Assembly: GCA_905331475.1 (NCBI GenBank)
Contig: CAJNYU010000904.1
Location: forward strand, 1 to 64,000
DNA length: 64,000 nucleotides
Direction of reading: 5' to 3'
Source: Rotaria socialis
Taxonomy: Eukaryota; Rotifera; Eurotatoria; Philodinida; Philodinidae
The position numbers and the translations under genes are program-made. Below the pieces are notes generated by a model. That model saw only the letters and a list, made by a program, of their open reading frames with translations. It did not search any database and was not told where the DNA came from. Each line of letters begins with the position of its first letter. The first letter of the stretch is position 1. This document shows, in pieces, positions 35,572-47,327 of the stretch.

Positions 35572-36807
35572 CTTTCTTCAATTTGTAAATTTAGTTAAAC
35601 AAAAAAAAACTTTTTAAATAAAATGTAGAATAATTGTTTTAAATTCTTTTTATTTGTTGGACATGGGTGAAAAGAAAATAACTGTCTTGATGTTTTTTTT
35701 CTTCTTATTTTGTTAACGAAGAGGAAAGAAAACATGCAAAAAAAGGTAATCTTATCGTCTCCTGTGTTGTTATTCAATTTAGACATAAACAATGGCAAGA
35801 TTTTTTCTGAAGTGTGTCTCTCATCGCTAGTAATGTTAAATAGATTAAATTCGGCATATTTTATTTTAGATAACTGCCTGAGAGATTTTATCACGGTGAT
35901 CCTAATCGTGAGAATAACTTTTGGGTTTATCCACGTCATAAACGGTTACAGAATTCTCGCTCGGATAGAAATGAAAGAACTAAAACGAGTAATTGTATTC
36001 CAATCATTGATTGTTCTCACAGATTCATCATACCATACTAAGATCATTTCAATATGATTAACAATGCGCAATGGCAGCCTAGTCTTGCTTAAACAATCAT
36101 ATAAACACTACACGCTTCAAATATATCTCCTTATACTTGATGATCATTATAATTTTGTAGCTTTTAAAGTTAAAATGCCACCCGTTCTCAGGATTTTATA
36201 AATACTCGCTATTATTTTGTTAAACAGAAATATAAAGTCGAAATAATTTCTTATAAACAATACGAACCATACTGGCTGACAATGAAGTTCTTTAGCAGCT
36301 TGACGTGCTATGAATAAGAATCCACTAGCGTCAACATCAATTGGCATAATATTTGATACTGTTATTTCGGCGTCATTTTGGATAATAGCTCTTAGTTGTG
36401 AACAAAGAAAAAGAAAGAAATTCGGCGAATTGAAATAACTCTTATAACTAACGGTTTTTATCTATTTGAACATCAACTTTCTTCACTTTTCTGCAGATAA
36501 ACAGTATAATTTCATTCGTGTATGGATAAATATTATTCATATAGATTTATCATTGGGGTACGGCGTGATCATAAACATAGGTGAAACCATCTTCGCCAAT
36601 ATCATTTTCAAATTAAAGATTTTCAGAAGGTTCTACAGATCAAAGTGATCCACGAAATGAATTGATGGAAGTATGAACAGTAATCATTATATCATTTGCC
36701 GAATTTTATTTATTTTAATTTTCTTCTAAAGAACAACACAGGAAAATATTTATATAAGGATGTGAGATACTATCTCTGTCCATTTTATACATTGAAGAAT
36801 AGATATT
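35572..36807. other. 3' flank of gene C, segmental duplicate of 11.6-12.5 kb
   Basis: This stretch parallels the 3' flank of gene A. It contains the companion-ORF relic at 35879, the duplicated minus-strand exon-like frame at 36147-36347 (extended upstream in this copy to about 36399), and about 220 bp absent from the A copy. No intact gene is seen. Confidence 0.6.
35879..36042 (+). pseudogene. Decayed companion ORF behind F-box gene C
   Basis: Reads ERFYHGDPNRENNFWVYPRH then KRLQNSRSDRNERTK and NCIPIIDCSHRFIIPY to TAA. The ATG seen in other copies is lost by a small change (CTGCCTGAGAG against CTATGTCAGAG). The two internal stops of the A copy are absent here, so the relics decayed independently. 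Confidence 0.5.
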
Positions 36808-37443
36808 TTATTTCCAACGCCAATGACAATATGTATTAAAGATCGATACTTCCAATCTATTGAGATAAAAGTCGGGTTGAATTTCGGCGTAACGCATCAA
36901 GACGAACAAAGGTACCTTGATTATGACCGAAGGTACGTAACATAAATGATATAGATAGAAAAATTCCATTGCATCGTAAAAAATACAATATTGAAAAAGA
37001 GTAACTAATAAGATTGGTGGAATCAATGACGCTTCGATTAACCAACGAAGAAAGTTCATATATGTTACTGCATAGTTACTATTCACTAATTGGAGCCATG
37101 TGTAGAGGAATGCGAAGAATACATAAACCACTATTAATTTCATTTCTCTTTTCAATATCATAATTGTTAATGAATATGTATCTAGATCATCTACGTGTAG
37201 CCAGTTGCTGTCCGTAAAATGATCAATACGTCTGCCATGACGACAGAATAATAATAGATGTATTATACGTAACTGTAAAATAATAGGGGAGAAAATTAGA
37301 TGACCAATTAAACATGAGGCCATGAAATGAGTAATAAGCCAAATTTCTATATTCAAAACACATAATAATTGTTTATATTCTATTGATAACGATTGATTTG
37401 GTAATAACAAAAACGTTTCATTGATCAACAATATTCTACTCAT
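36808..37443 (-). CDS. Multi-pass membrane protein of unknown family
   Basis: Single-exon frame of 211 residues. Hydrophobic segments at about 33-65 (LITHFMASCLIGHLIFSPII), 100-122 (LIVVYVFFAFLYTWLQLV), 133-160 (LIPPILLVTLFQYCIF) and 165-185 suggest four or more membrane spans with short loops, and a C-terminus ending CHWRWK. I do not recognise it; a truncated G-protein-coupled-receptor-like protein is one possibility because bdelloids carry many orphan receptors, but no signature motif is visible. No splice sites are needed. Confidence 0.45.
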   Translation of the reverse strand: MSRILLINETFLLLPNQSLSIEYKQLLCVLNIEIWLITHFMASCLIGHLIFSPIILQLRIIHLLLFCRHGRRIDHFTDSNWLHVDDLDTYSLTIMILKREMKLIVVYVFFAFLYTWLQLVNSNYAVTYMNFLRWLIEASLIPPILLVTLFQYCIFYDAMEFFYLYHLCYVPSVIIKVPLFVLMRYAEIQPDFYLNRLEVSIFNTYCHWRWK

Positions 37444-37703
37444 ATTAATAAAATAATTTTCATCACCAATAATTCGATTTATATAAAATATTGTATATCA
37501 CTCATTAAATTTCGCTTTATCATACTGGGTATTGTCTATTATGTAAACAAACAATTTCATACAAAGATACGTCCGTCGTTCAATTCATATATTCATTGTT
37601 GTCGTCTCTTATAGCGTTCCCCTCATTCCACAATGGACTGAAGATGGACAAAAACAGACATTGGCCGATGTGTTCGTGAGTACAGGTGAAGAATAGGCGC
37701 ACC

Positions 37704-38332
37704 CAGTGGCGGAACCAGGGGGGCTTAGCCCCCCCTACCCAGGTCGAACATTCCGGTCCCGGAAACGGCGGGTTCTGTGGTATTCCGGAGATTTCATGGA
37801 AGCAGTATTCTGGTGAAAGGATTCGGTGACCGGATTTATCCGGTTCCGGCCGGAATCGACAGGAACCTGTCAACACTGGTAGCTGGATACGGTTTCCAGA
37901 TTCCTGCATCGAATTCCGGACAATTCCCGGTGGGTTCCGGTCGGAAACAGCGAGTTTCTTGCAGGTTTTCGCCGGAAATTCACGCAATACTGCTTCAGGA
38001 ATCATTGTCCTGGGTAGACAGTGTTGAGCCCCCCCCCCTAGCGAGATTTTAGAAAATGCATTTTTTTATATAAATATGTAGTAATGTTTGCAATTTCATG
38101 TTTTAGCCAGTGTTGCCCGCTATGAAACTCAAAAACTCCCGCAAGAATCAAGAAAAAATTTCAAAATTCTCCAAAAATCTAAAAAAAGCTTTCAAAATCC
38201 GAAAAAAAAACCAGAAAAATTGTCAGCATTCCCAAAAAAAATCCAAAATGACTTCCAAATTCTCAAACAATTCACGAAATTTTTTTTCGGGGGCTCAGCC
38301 CACCCTAGCCTGAAATCCTGGGTCCGCCACTG
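37704..38332. mobile_element. hAT-type non-autonomous element (MITE)
   Basis: The left end reads CAGTGGCGGAACCAGG and the right end is its inverse, CCTGGGTCCGCCACTG, the terminal motif common to many animal hAT MITEs. Flanking 8-bp sequences GGCGCACC (37696-37703) and GGCACACC (38333-38340) match at 7 of 8 positions, the target-site duplication length expected for hAT. Subterminal GGGGGCTTAGCCCCCC and GGGGGCTCAGCCCACCC blocks are also inverse. The interior has CCGG-rich repeats and no transposase. Confidence 0.85.
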
Positions 38333-40714
38333 GGCACACCCACAACAGTTGTCGTTAGTTGTCAGCAAAATGTTGTTACACACGTAATGCTAAATATTTT
38401 CTTCTAATATATTACCCATGATATTAATAAATACTGCTTCATACAAATTTTTGATTACAATATCACATAATATACTTATGAAATCAAGTTTATGTTTTCT
38501 AACGAAAGATCAATAAAAAATATTTATAAAGATTAAAAACTGATTTTTTTTTATTCAAACTTATGTAAGGTTTGAAAATCTTGTAAGGTATAGACAATGC
38601 ATAATTGAAATTAGTGAAAAAAAGAACAATTTTGTTTCGCATGCTTTTCTAATTGTTCGGACGTAATTGCAAAGAGTATGAAGCAATAAAATATTCTGTA
38701 TGGATAACAGTGTGAACATTTAATAGTGCAATTGGTTGTCTTCAAAATTATTATCATGATGAGTTGTAATGCATGTGCTTTATATTTGTAAATAAAATTG
38801 TAAACACATGATTCAAAATCTTTTCATATTGATTGATCTTATAAAATCTACTAATAGTATATAAGAGGGTAAATGCTTTGCAGCAAATTATTATAATGTT
38901 CGCTAATTTCCCCTATCGCAAATATCATAAGCATTTTTAATTATTGAATAACATGCTCTATATTGATTTACTTCTATTCATGATTTAAGGTCTATTTTTA
39001 ATTGAAAACGATGTGTTCACTATAATGCTTTGATTCGGACTTGAGAATTGGAATCGGAAAAAAAAGATTTCAATCCGTTGAATCTGAGTCCAAAATTATT
39101 TTATTGTATTGACTCTTACTTTCAGTATCAAATATTTGGAAATCATAATTCATTCAGTTGGAAGTTTCATAAAGTACGAATTCGAAGCGACTTTATTTTT
39201 CGACAACAAAAAACTGTTATGCATTATAACAGGCACTATTACAGTTAAGATTTAAAAAATATTTACATTATATACATATTATAAGATGCTAATTTACAAT
39301 TACCAAATTAAAGTTCATTGTATAACAGCTATGAAAACATTTTTTGCTCTTGGAGATTAAAAAAAATTCATTTTTGAATACTTGTCAACTAGTTATTATG
39401 TATAAGATTTGACAGAGAAGTATATTTACAAGTTACTTATAGAATCATATGAGTGTTTTCAAAATGTAACATCTTTCTGATATAAAACGAAAATTTAATA
39501 TACATGCGTTCAATGTTTAATTGATGGTTGTATATCGAATATCGTCAATAGAAAAATGTCAAATTTTATCAAATTAGAAATTTTATTAGTACTATGGATA
39601 AGGTAGTGATTCTCACATATACATTGATTCTATCATGAGCCATAATACAAGATGACTCATTTGTTTTTGCTCGTTTTCTTTAGTTTGCTGTATGACTATC
39701 AAAAGTATTTAAGCTCTATATGACTTGGTAAAACATTTATTACTTTATCTAACTATTAGATGTTTTTCTTAAATTCTCCGAGTGATTATTGCATATTAAA
39801 CGAATGACTCTTTTTAACTTGCTATAGCTTGAAAGAGCCAGTAGTGCACAAGTGTGTGAAATTTCCACAGTAAAATTTAATTTTCTTCTCCAATTTAAAC
39901 AGTTTCATTTGATAATTCGTTCAATCGTAAGTGGGCGGATCTTTTCCATCAAGATGCACTCCTCACCACACCCACACCCACCCTCAGGATGTATAAGTTT
40001 ACTAAAATAGAATGTAGTATTTCATTTTTATTGGTATTAAAATATAACTGGATAAGAAAAAGACTTACAATAATTCAACCTAAAGCAATTTTAATGTTTT
40101 CAAATAGTACTATGAAAACAACTGAATTTGAATTTTTACTGACAACTTAAGATCGTATGCGTATATTTATGTTACCAACATGACAGATGAAGCGAACGTT
40201 TTAGGTACTTCATGTTCTACCGCTAATTATTGAGCCATTATAGTAGCTGCAATGTTGTTGTTTTTTTTATCAATTGATAGAGAGATAATTTCTCTTGGCA
40301 ACGACATAAAAATTAGAGAAACTCTTACACTGAGATGCTTTCATCCAATCAAAACTTTAAATACATTTATATTTTCCAATCGCAAAATGTTATAATATTC
40401 TGCATATAAATTCTAATTAATGAAAATCAGTATCGATGTGTCAGTTTAGTCGTAGTGACAGTAACACCATCTAAGATGTGCACAAAGTGAAGAGATCAAT
40501 ATTTCTTATCAATCCATTCTTCGTTCTCAATGATCGCACGACACTACCCTTTTCACTGCAGGGAACTGCTTAACGTTGTTTATTGACATATGGTGTTTCA
40601 TATTATATTAGTCATAAAGAAAGAAAAAACCAAACGCGCAGATAATAAAAGTCGCATGTTTGTCATATAAAAGAGCAACGACATCAGAATTAGTATTCTT
40701 TATTTTCAACGAAA
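38333..40714. other. Intergenic region
   Basis: AT-rich, no gene supported. A CCACACCCACACCCACC tract at about 39966-39982 equals two to three TGTGGG units in inverse orientation. The last 60 bp before 40715 probably hold the DNAJA promoter and leader, but no clear element can be named. Confidence 0.45.
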
Positions 40715-42333
40715 ATGGTCTTCGATACAATTCTCTACGATTTACTTGAAGTCGAGCCGAATGCGACACAACAAGATATTTCAAAAGTAGGTTTATTCAA
40801 ATAATATCTGATTGATGGGAATTTTAATTTTAATCGTTGAGCTATATATTCGATGCTAAAACCCATTTACCAGTGAGATTTCATTTCTATTTATTAGGCT
40901 GTCAAAAGAAAATCATTGGAACATCATCCAGACCGTGGTGGAAATCACGAAATGGTAAACATAGCCACATTTTAGCATCCATTTAAACTGTTTTCTTCAC
41001 GATGTAGATGCAAAAAGTCAATGCAGCAAGACAGATATTGACCGATCCAGAAAAACGAGAATTGTACGATCGAATCGGATGGGAAAAAATGCAATCACAT
41101 ATTGACGACAGTGACTTTCCGATTCCAGGATTTGCTGAAAATCGTAAGTTGCTCGATAAAGAATCAGATCAATTTCTAGATGAATATGCTTGTTTATTTT
41201 CAGTTTTTGATATATTCAAACAGAAAAAAGAGAGCTATATTAAACATTCATTAAAGTATGTAAACAGATTGATTTTTGTTTTCTTTAAATAAGATTTTCA
41301 TTTTTCAGAGTATCTCTCGAAGAATTGTATTCGGGTGGTACACGAACAGTGTCCATTGATCGCAATATTGTTTGTGTCGAATGTAATGGGTATGTTCGGA
41401 TATATTTGCTAGGCATCGATTATCATTTTCTACGGTTTCTTCTATTCATAGAACTGGTTGTCGTGATGGGGTCCCAAGCGTATGTAACAATTGTAAAGGA
41501 ACAGGAGTTGAAACACTAATTCATGAAATGGGTCCAATGATTCAACACATACGATGCGCATGTTCGTTGTGTAATGGTGATGGTCAAATCATTCATCCGG
41601 AAAATCGCTGCAAAACTTGTGATGGCAAAAAACTATGTCAACAGAAGAAGGAATTGGATGTACATATTGCACATGGAAGTCAACATAGAGAAGCGATCAA
41701 ATTTATTGGTGAAGGAAATCAAACTGTAGGTTGTTTTAAAATGTCTTTGTTGCTATTTTCGGATTATTTTCTATTAGCCAAATGGTGAAACCGGTACAGT
41801 ATATGTTATTCTCGAACAAGAACCACATGCAACTTTTACTCGAAAAGATGATGATTTAATAATGAATATGGAAATCAATCTTACTGAATCATTGTGTGGA
41901 TTTCAACGTACAATTACACTATTGGATGGGCACAATATTCTTATCAATCATCCTCATGGCAAACCAATTGTGCCCGATAGTTATCGTTGTTTAAAAGGTT
42001 ATGGTATGCCAAACAGACATACACACACAAATGGTGATGTAATTATTCATTTTAATGTAAAATTTCCCGAAGAGAATTTTATTCAAACTGAAAATCAATT
42101 GAAAGTAAGTTGTTTATCGGCGAGCAACTTATGGTAAATTCTAAGTGAATTTCTTTTTCTTTATCTAGCAATTGGAAGAAATTCTTCCGCCAAGAATGGG
42201 TATGAAATTGGAAAGTGCAGAACATTATGAAGAAGTCAAAATGATGGAATATGATTCGTTTGAAGAGAACTCTCATCATGGTGATCCGGACTTCGATGGA
42301 GAACCAACTGGTGTTCAATGTGCAACACAATAG
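40715..42333 (+). CDS. DNAJA-type Hsp40 co-chaperone
   Basis: Eight exons (40715-40786, 40898-40954, 41008-41143, 41204-41255, 41309-41389, 41452-41725, 41778-42104, 42169-42333) join in phase to 387 residues. The J domain (1-70) carries HPD at 34-36, which stimulates Hsp70 ATPase. The Gly/Phe linker is reduced to a short piece (PIPGFAENLFDIF). Four zinc-finger motifs follow (CVECNGTG, CNNCKGTG, CSLCNGDG, CKTCDGKK), then the two beta-barrel substrate domains. The C-terminus GVQCATQ is a CaaX box, so the protein is probably farnesylated and acts at the cytosolic face of membranes, like animal DNAJA1/2. Every splice junction is GT-AG. The fourth zinc motif departs from CxxCxGxG. Confidence 0.9.
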
Positions 42334-42570
42334 ATCGATGACAAATTTTCCTCATTTTTAAATGCGTGAACAAAAATCATCCCCATTGATGAATATCTTT
42401 CATATTAATATTTCTTTGGATATTGAATAAATTCATGAGCTGATCCAGCAATCTTTTCCGAAAGTACATAACTAGAGAGGACTCGGAGCAAAACGCCTAG
42501 CGGAAAAAGAACTGTTATAAAATTATAAGGAGAATCAATGCAAATCAGTTGATAAGTTGAACGAACAAGA

Positions 42571-43156
42571 AGCGAGAACGAAAATGAAGTGTATTATAAC
42601 TGCCGTAAAGATCATATTTTCAGTATGAAAGTTTATTTGTCGAAGAAGAGCGTATGAGCTTTCGGTATCCAACTGGAATCACCCGGTGAAAAATATCCGC
42701 TGATTTCAATCAAATTATTGTGCAGCAAAATCCAATCCACAATCGGATTGATAATTTTGATTATAATGGAACATCATTTAACCTAAATTTAATGCTATTG
42801 CCAGCCTAGTGAAAATTAGTTTAACTGAAATCGGATTGTTTTCCAGTAAAATCCAGATTGTCAATCGATTGATACTTCAGATTGTGCTACAGAACAATCA
42901 GATTTTAATCAAACTAATTTCCACTGGGCTAGCGATAAGCATCACGTGTGGGTTCAATGGTGATCGATTATAATCAAAATTATCAATCCGATTGTGGATT
43001 GGATTTTGTTGCACAATAATTTGATTGAAATCAGCGAATATTTTTCACTGGGTGATTCCAGTTGGATACCGAAAGCTCATACGCTCTTCTTCGACAAATA
43101 AATTTTCATACTGAAGGTATGATCTTTACGGCAGTAATACACTTCATTCTCGCTCT
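42571..43156. mobile_element. Fold-back palindrome with nested inverted repeats
   Basis: The outer arms 42571-42768 and 42964-43156 are inverse copies; landmarks such as CTGCCGTAAAGATCATA, CGAAGAAGAGCGTATGAGCT and CACAATCGGATTG each recur inverted. Inside, 42796-42840 and about 42893-42935 form a second inverted pair (CCTAGTGAAAATTAGTTT against its inverse), so most of the 586 bp can pair with itself. CAATCGGATTG-like units also repeat. No protein is encoded. It is likely a non-autonomous element lying just behind the DNAJA gene. Confidence 0.7.
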
Positions 43157-43886
43157 AATTATATTCACTGTCAAACAGTCCCACATAAAAAGCGAGAAAA
43201 TTTTATTTTGTAGATATTATTCTGTTCGTTAAGATGTGATCATATATGAAGAAAAAAAGCATGACTCACTTATATTTTTTCCTCACATGGCGAAATAAAT
43301 TGTAAGAATACCGTGGGCCATGAATGCTATGATTTTGAGGGTGTGGGTGTGACTCTTTTCGTTTTCAAAATACCCACACAATGACTTTCAATGAGTTATG
43401 CGTGAATAGATTAATAACACATGACATGAATTCATCAAGCAGTTCTTTTCCTGAATTCATTTAAAAAGAAAAATCTATAAATATTTCATACCGATATCGT
43501 CAGTTCTTTTTCAATGCAAGCGATAAGTAAAAGGTACACATTATATTTTTTATTTATAACTTTTTCTTTTCTTCGTTCGTTCGTTTTCTTTGATAGTATT
43601 GGTATGATTGAGAATTTCAACTGATTTTAATTTCTCTTTATTAAAAATAACGTAACGATTACACAATGTACAGAAAGTCAACGAAGATTTCAAGATTAGT
43701 ATGTAACGTCTAATATGAAGATAGCGATATCGTTATTTTTCACTTTTATTCATGTGTTTGGCTTACTTGCTGATGGCGCAATATATCCGTATGGACGTCA
43801 TTGCAGTCGGTAGTTTCTCCTTTCGTCAAGTTATCATTGTATATAAATAGATGTATGCGTTTGTTTCATAGTTTATTTCGATGTAA
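43157..43886. other. Spacer with TGTGGG-like tract and a possible secreted micro-ORF
   Basis: GGGTGTGGGTGTG at 43339-43351 is two TGTGGG units. At 43715-43813 an ATG frame of 32 residues starts with a signal-peptide-like MKIAISLFFTFIHVFGLLAD and ends HCSR. It could be a lone exon or chance; a donor-like GTAGTT follows, but splicing to the next exon meets a stop. Confidence 0.3.
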
Positions 43887-46195
43887 ATGACTTCTAACAC
43901 ATGTATCGTACATTCTCATAAGAATGTATCTAAATTTCACACTGCCACTAAACAACTTCGTCTTGAAAACTGGTTTCCTGCTGATGTTTATCAACAGTTG
44001 CCCAACAAATGTTGTTCATGTAATGGAAAGCGAGGTAAATTTCATCAATTAATACATTTGTGAATGCACTTGGAGCAGTATATATTCGTTTTGAATTACT
44101 AGTTTCTATGTGTGATTTTCAATTTAGGCTTGAAGACAATCGATCTGGAAGTACTACGTAAAATATGTGACGACATAATGCTGTCAGCGGCTTCTACACT
44201 CAAATTTCGATTTTCATCAAATATGAGCGAGTTTGTTAAATTAATGAAGTCAAAAAAGTGTACTTGTTATCTAATTGCTATCTACATATTTAGACTAGTG
44301 TCAATGGAAGCATCGGAAGACAATTCTGATGAAGAAGATACCCATAATGAAGATACAACTGATGAGTTAGACGAGAAAATACCAAAAAAATCGAATTCCA
44401 CAATTAATGCTGAATATAACAGGTCGCCAGTTCCAAGGTTCGGCTCCGTAAGTTGCCGATCGATATCAGTCGGCAAATACCCGAGTTTCACTATCACCAG
44501 TCCGAGTCTTCCGATGCATTGCGGCCATCGGAATCCTGCCTCTATGTTCCGGCCACGTCCGACGTTTTACAATCCGTATCACTCGACAACTCTTGACCTG
44601 GATACAGAAGACCAACATAAATCGTCCAAGAAAGGAATTATAAAACAAGACTTCTCAAAAGGTACGTCACTTATCTAATAGGGATGAAAATGTGGCAAAA
44701 TTTGAAAGTATATTCTGGAGTAAAATATTAAAAATGCCCATGATAAATGCGAACAAGTCATATAGTCGCTATTTTATTTTCCCTTTTGCTGCTGTTCATT
44801 ATGAATATAGATATTTTAGTATCGTCGTTGTTCTATTGATAATGCTCATAGAAATTAAGACCAGTCAAGTACTAATTCGCCTATTGTTGCTTGTTTTCAG
44901 TAGTACGAGAAAGAAGTCATTATTCTTGTTTTTTTTTCTAAATTTAATTGTAATTTTATCTGAAGCATTTCCATTAAAGCAATTAATAATACAATAACAT
45001 AGATGAAATAGTAACTATCCACCAATATGTCAATAATCTAGACTGATCGACTGAAAATTTTATCTTTTTCTCATAGTGATTTCGCTGTACAGAGTAAAAA
45101 AAGCAGAATTGATCAACTTGAGAAATCTTTCTTCTTTTCTCAATACCGATTAGATAAAAATGAAATTTAATTATTCGATTTCGTTAATCATAAAAGAAGC
45201 CTTGAAGAATTTTGATTCATTTAACAGATTATTTTAACTACTTCTATTACATGGATTCCAAAAAAGACTGATACAGCTGTCATGTTTACGATTATTCGTA
45301 ACTGTAAAGCCTTGACTTGTTACTTTGGTCGGTTTCTTTCTTTTACTCTATCATAAATTTCCATTATAGTTTTAGAAAACTTCAAAGTTACAACAGCAAA
45401 CGATGGATGCATTGTACACAATTCTAAATATCAATCGAAATTTAATTGTGCTACTAATTTACTGCGACGTACAAAAGAATTTCAACAACAAACTTATCAT
45501 GAATTGCCAAAGAAATGTTGCTCGTGTAATGGAAAAACAGGTAAATATCATTGATAAACAGGCTTCTGATTTATCATGACCTTCCTGACGTATTTTGTTT
45601 TAGCTTATTTATAATTTCAAGCAACAATATGCTCATTTTCCATTTAGGTATGAATATAATTGATCTGAATGTATTAAGTAGTGTGTGTGATGAAATCGAG
45701 TCAGATCGAGCCAACGAACCAGTATTAAAGAAACATGTTCATTTATTGACTCTTTCATTTGAACCGAACATATCTCGTTACATACGTCGAGCACGAACTG
45801 GTCGTTTTATTGGAAAAGGAGGTGAAAATGTTCGTGCTGTGCAAGACAAGTACAATGTTTGTCTACAACTTATCGACAGATCCTCTAATGAAAAGCGTTG
45901 TCAACGTCTCGATGAACTAAAAAAAACTGATGAAAAAGAAGATAACAAAAACAGGGATGCCCTCTACTTATTAGTTACGAGCAAAACAAAATCGATAACA
46001 AATACAATTCCCATTGAAGAGATCAAACAAGAAATAACTCAGAAATGGAAAGAGATAAATACAAACTATGTTCCTGCATCAACATCTAGTTTCAATCGTA
46101 CTAACCCACGTAAACAAGGCCCTGCGCCGATAGCATCGATCGAGCCAATAGCCGATAACCGTTGGAATTCAAAACGGCATCGTCGTCGACAATAG
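43887..46195 (+). CDS. KH-domain protein with duplicated Cys-containing exon module
   Basis: Four exons (43887-44034, 44128-44661, 45370-45540, 45648-46195) join in phase, about 466 residues. Two repeats of an exon pair are seen. Each has CIVH-xx-K-xx-SKF, then LPxKCCSCNGKxG at a phase-1 intron, then IDLxVLxxxCD. The second repeat continues into a KH RNA-binding domain (TGRFIGKGGENVRAVQDKYN, with GKGG as GxxG) and a basic C-terminus (KRHRRRQ). In the first repeat the KH part is replaced by an acidic Ser-rich linker (EASEDNSDEEDTHNEDTTDE) and a basic, Pro-rich stretch. An RNA-binding role is likely; the Cys module is unknown to me. Two separate genes remain possible because the join crosses a 708-bp intron, but the AAAAG/GTACGT donor and in-phase acceptor favour one. 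Confidence 0.6.
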
Positions 46196-47327
46196 ATTCA
46201 TTTAAAAAAGAATACATATGCAATACAAAATGCCTTACCACTGAACAAACGAATAGAATCCTTGCCTTTATTCAAAACTGTTTAAAAATTATCAGCAGCT
46301 ACTCATTATTGAAAATAAAGAATTACATTAGTCATCCATGAATAAATAATTAGATTCTTGATGAGTTTTGAGTAAAATTAACGAGGGGACCCATAAGAAC
46401 ATGAGTCAGCCCATCACACTTTTTATATTGTAATACCGTTAAATCTTGCACAAATTGAAAGAAAAAAAAAATTTGCAAACACTTTAATATGAAATTCAAG
46501 GTACTTTAGTGTCGGTGTGTGGATGTAGATGAGAAGATGAATTGCGCACGCACATCCCGACTTCTTCTGGGTGCGATGTCGTGGTTACCATTTTTCAACA
46601 ATATTACATTACTCAATCTGATAGAGTCAAATTGTAGCAAATGCTTTCATGATGTAGTGCATATACTTTTGTTGAGTTATGGTAGCATAGTTCACCGCTG
46701 CAGCATTCGACTACAGATTGAGAGGTCGCTGGTTCGAACTTAGATGTTCCTCAATCAATTACATTCTCTGTTTCTTTCCTTTTTTCACTCACTCAGCTGT
46801 ACAATCAGTAGTCTGATTCCGAAATCCTTGAATAATCTGACGGCGTTGTCTCAGTGAATTATCTTTAAATCAGATCACTGGCCGAATTCAACAGCCAAAT
46901 AATCGAATCCGGTCACAGTGGTTACATGAAACTAATTCAATTTTAGTTCAAGTATTAACTCGCACCATATGTTTGCCATTTAGAGGATGGTGATGCAAAT
47001 ATGTACCGCATTTTTGTTTTCGATCCCAGAACTATAATAAACTAGGATCAATGACTCTGGTAGAAAGAACGATGATACTGCATAGATAGAATTAATTTCA
47101 TGCGTGCAATGCTCCAGTATTATTGATCTGATCCTCGCGTATCATAATCTAGATCATGATGTATCTGACCGCATTGTTGGAATCGGCAAAGATTGATCAT
47201 CCAAAATTCGGATAAGATTAAACGTATACATGAACTTTTTCTCAAGCTTTCAAAAAGTACTTAGAACATTTTAAGACTAATCGAATGAAAAGAATCTACT
47301 CGATCAGTCATCTTCTAATATGTTGGA
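46196..47327. other. Intergenic region with tRNA-like relic
   Basis: AT-rich with one tRNA-like segment (46679-46750); otherwise nothing supported. Confidence 0.45.
46679..46750 (+). pseudogene. tRNA-Cys-like relic
   Basis: GCAGCATTCGACTACAGATT followed by GAGAGGTCGCTGGTTCGAAC resembles the D-arm end, anticodon arm and T-arm of animal tRNA-Cys, with the anticodon position ACA instead of GCA. The acceptor-stem halves do not pair and the T-stem is imperfect, so this is a tRNA pseudogene or the head of a tRNA-derived SINE. Confidence 0.4.

Noticed and set aside
46679..46750. Functional tRNA gene
   Set aside because: The acceptor stem does not pair and the T-stem is imperfect.
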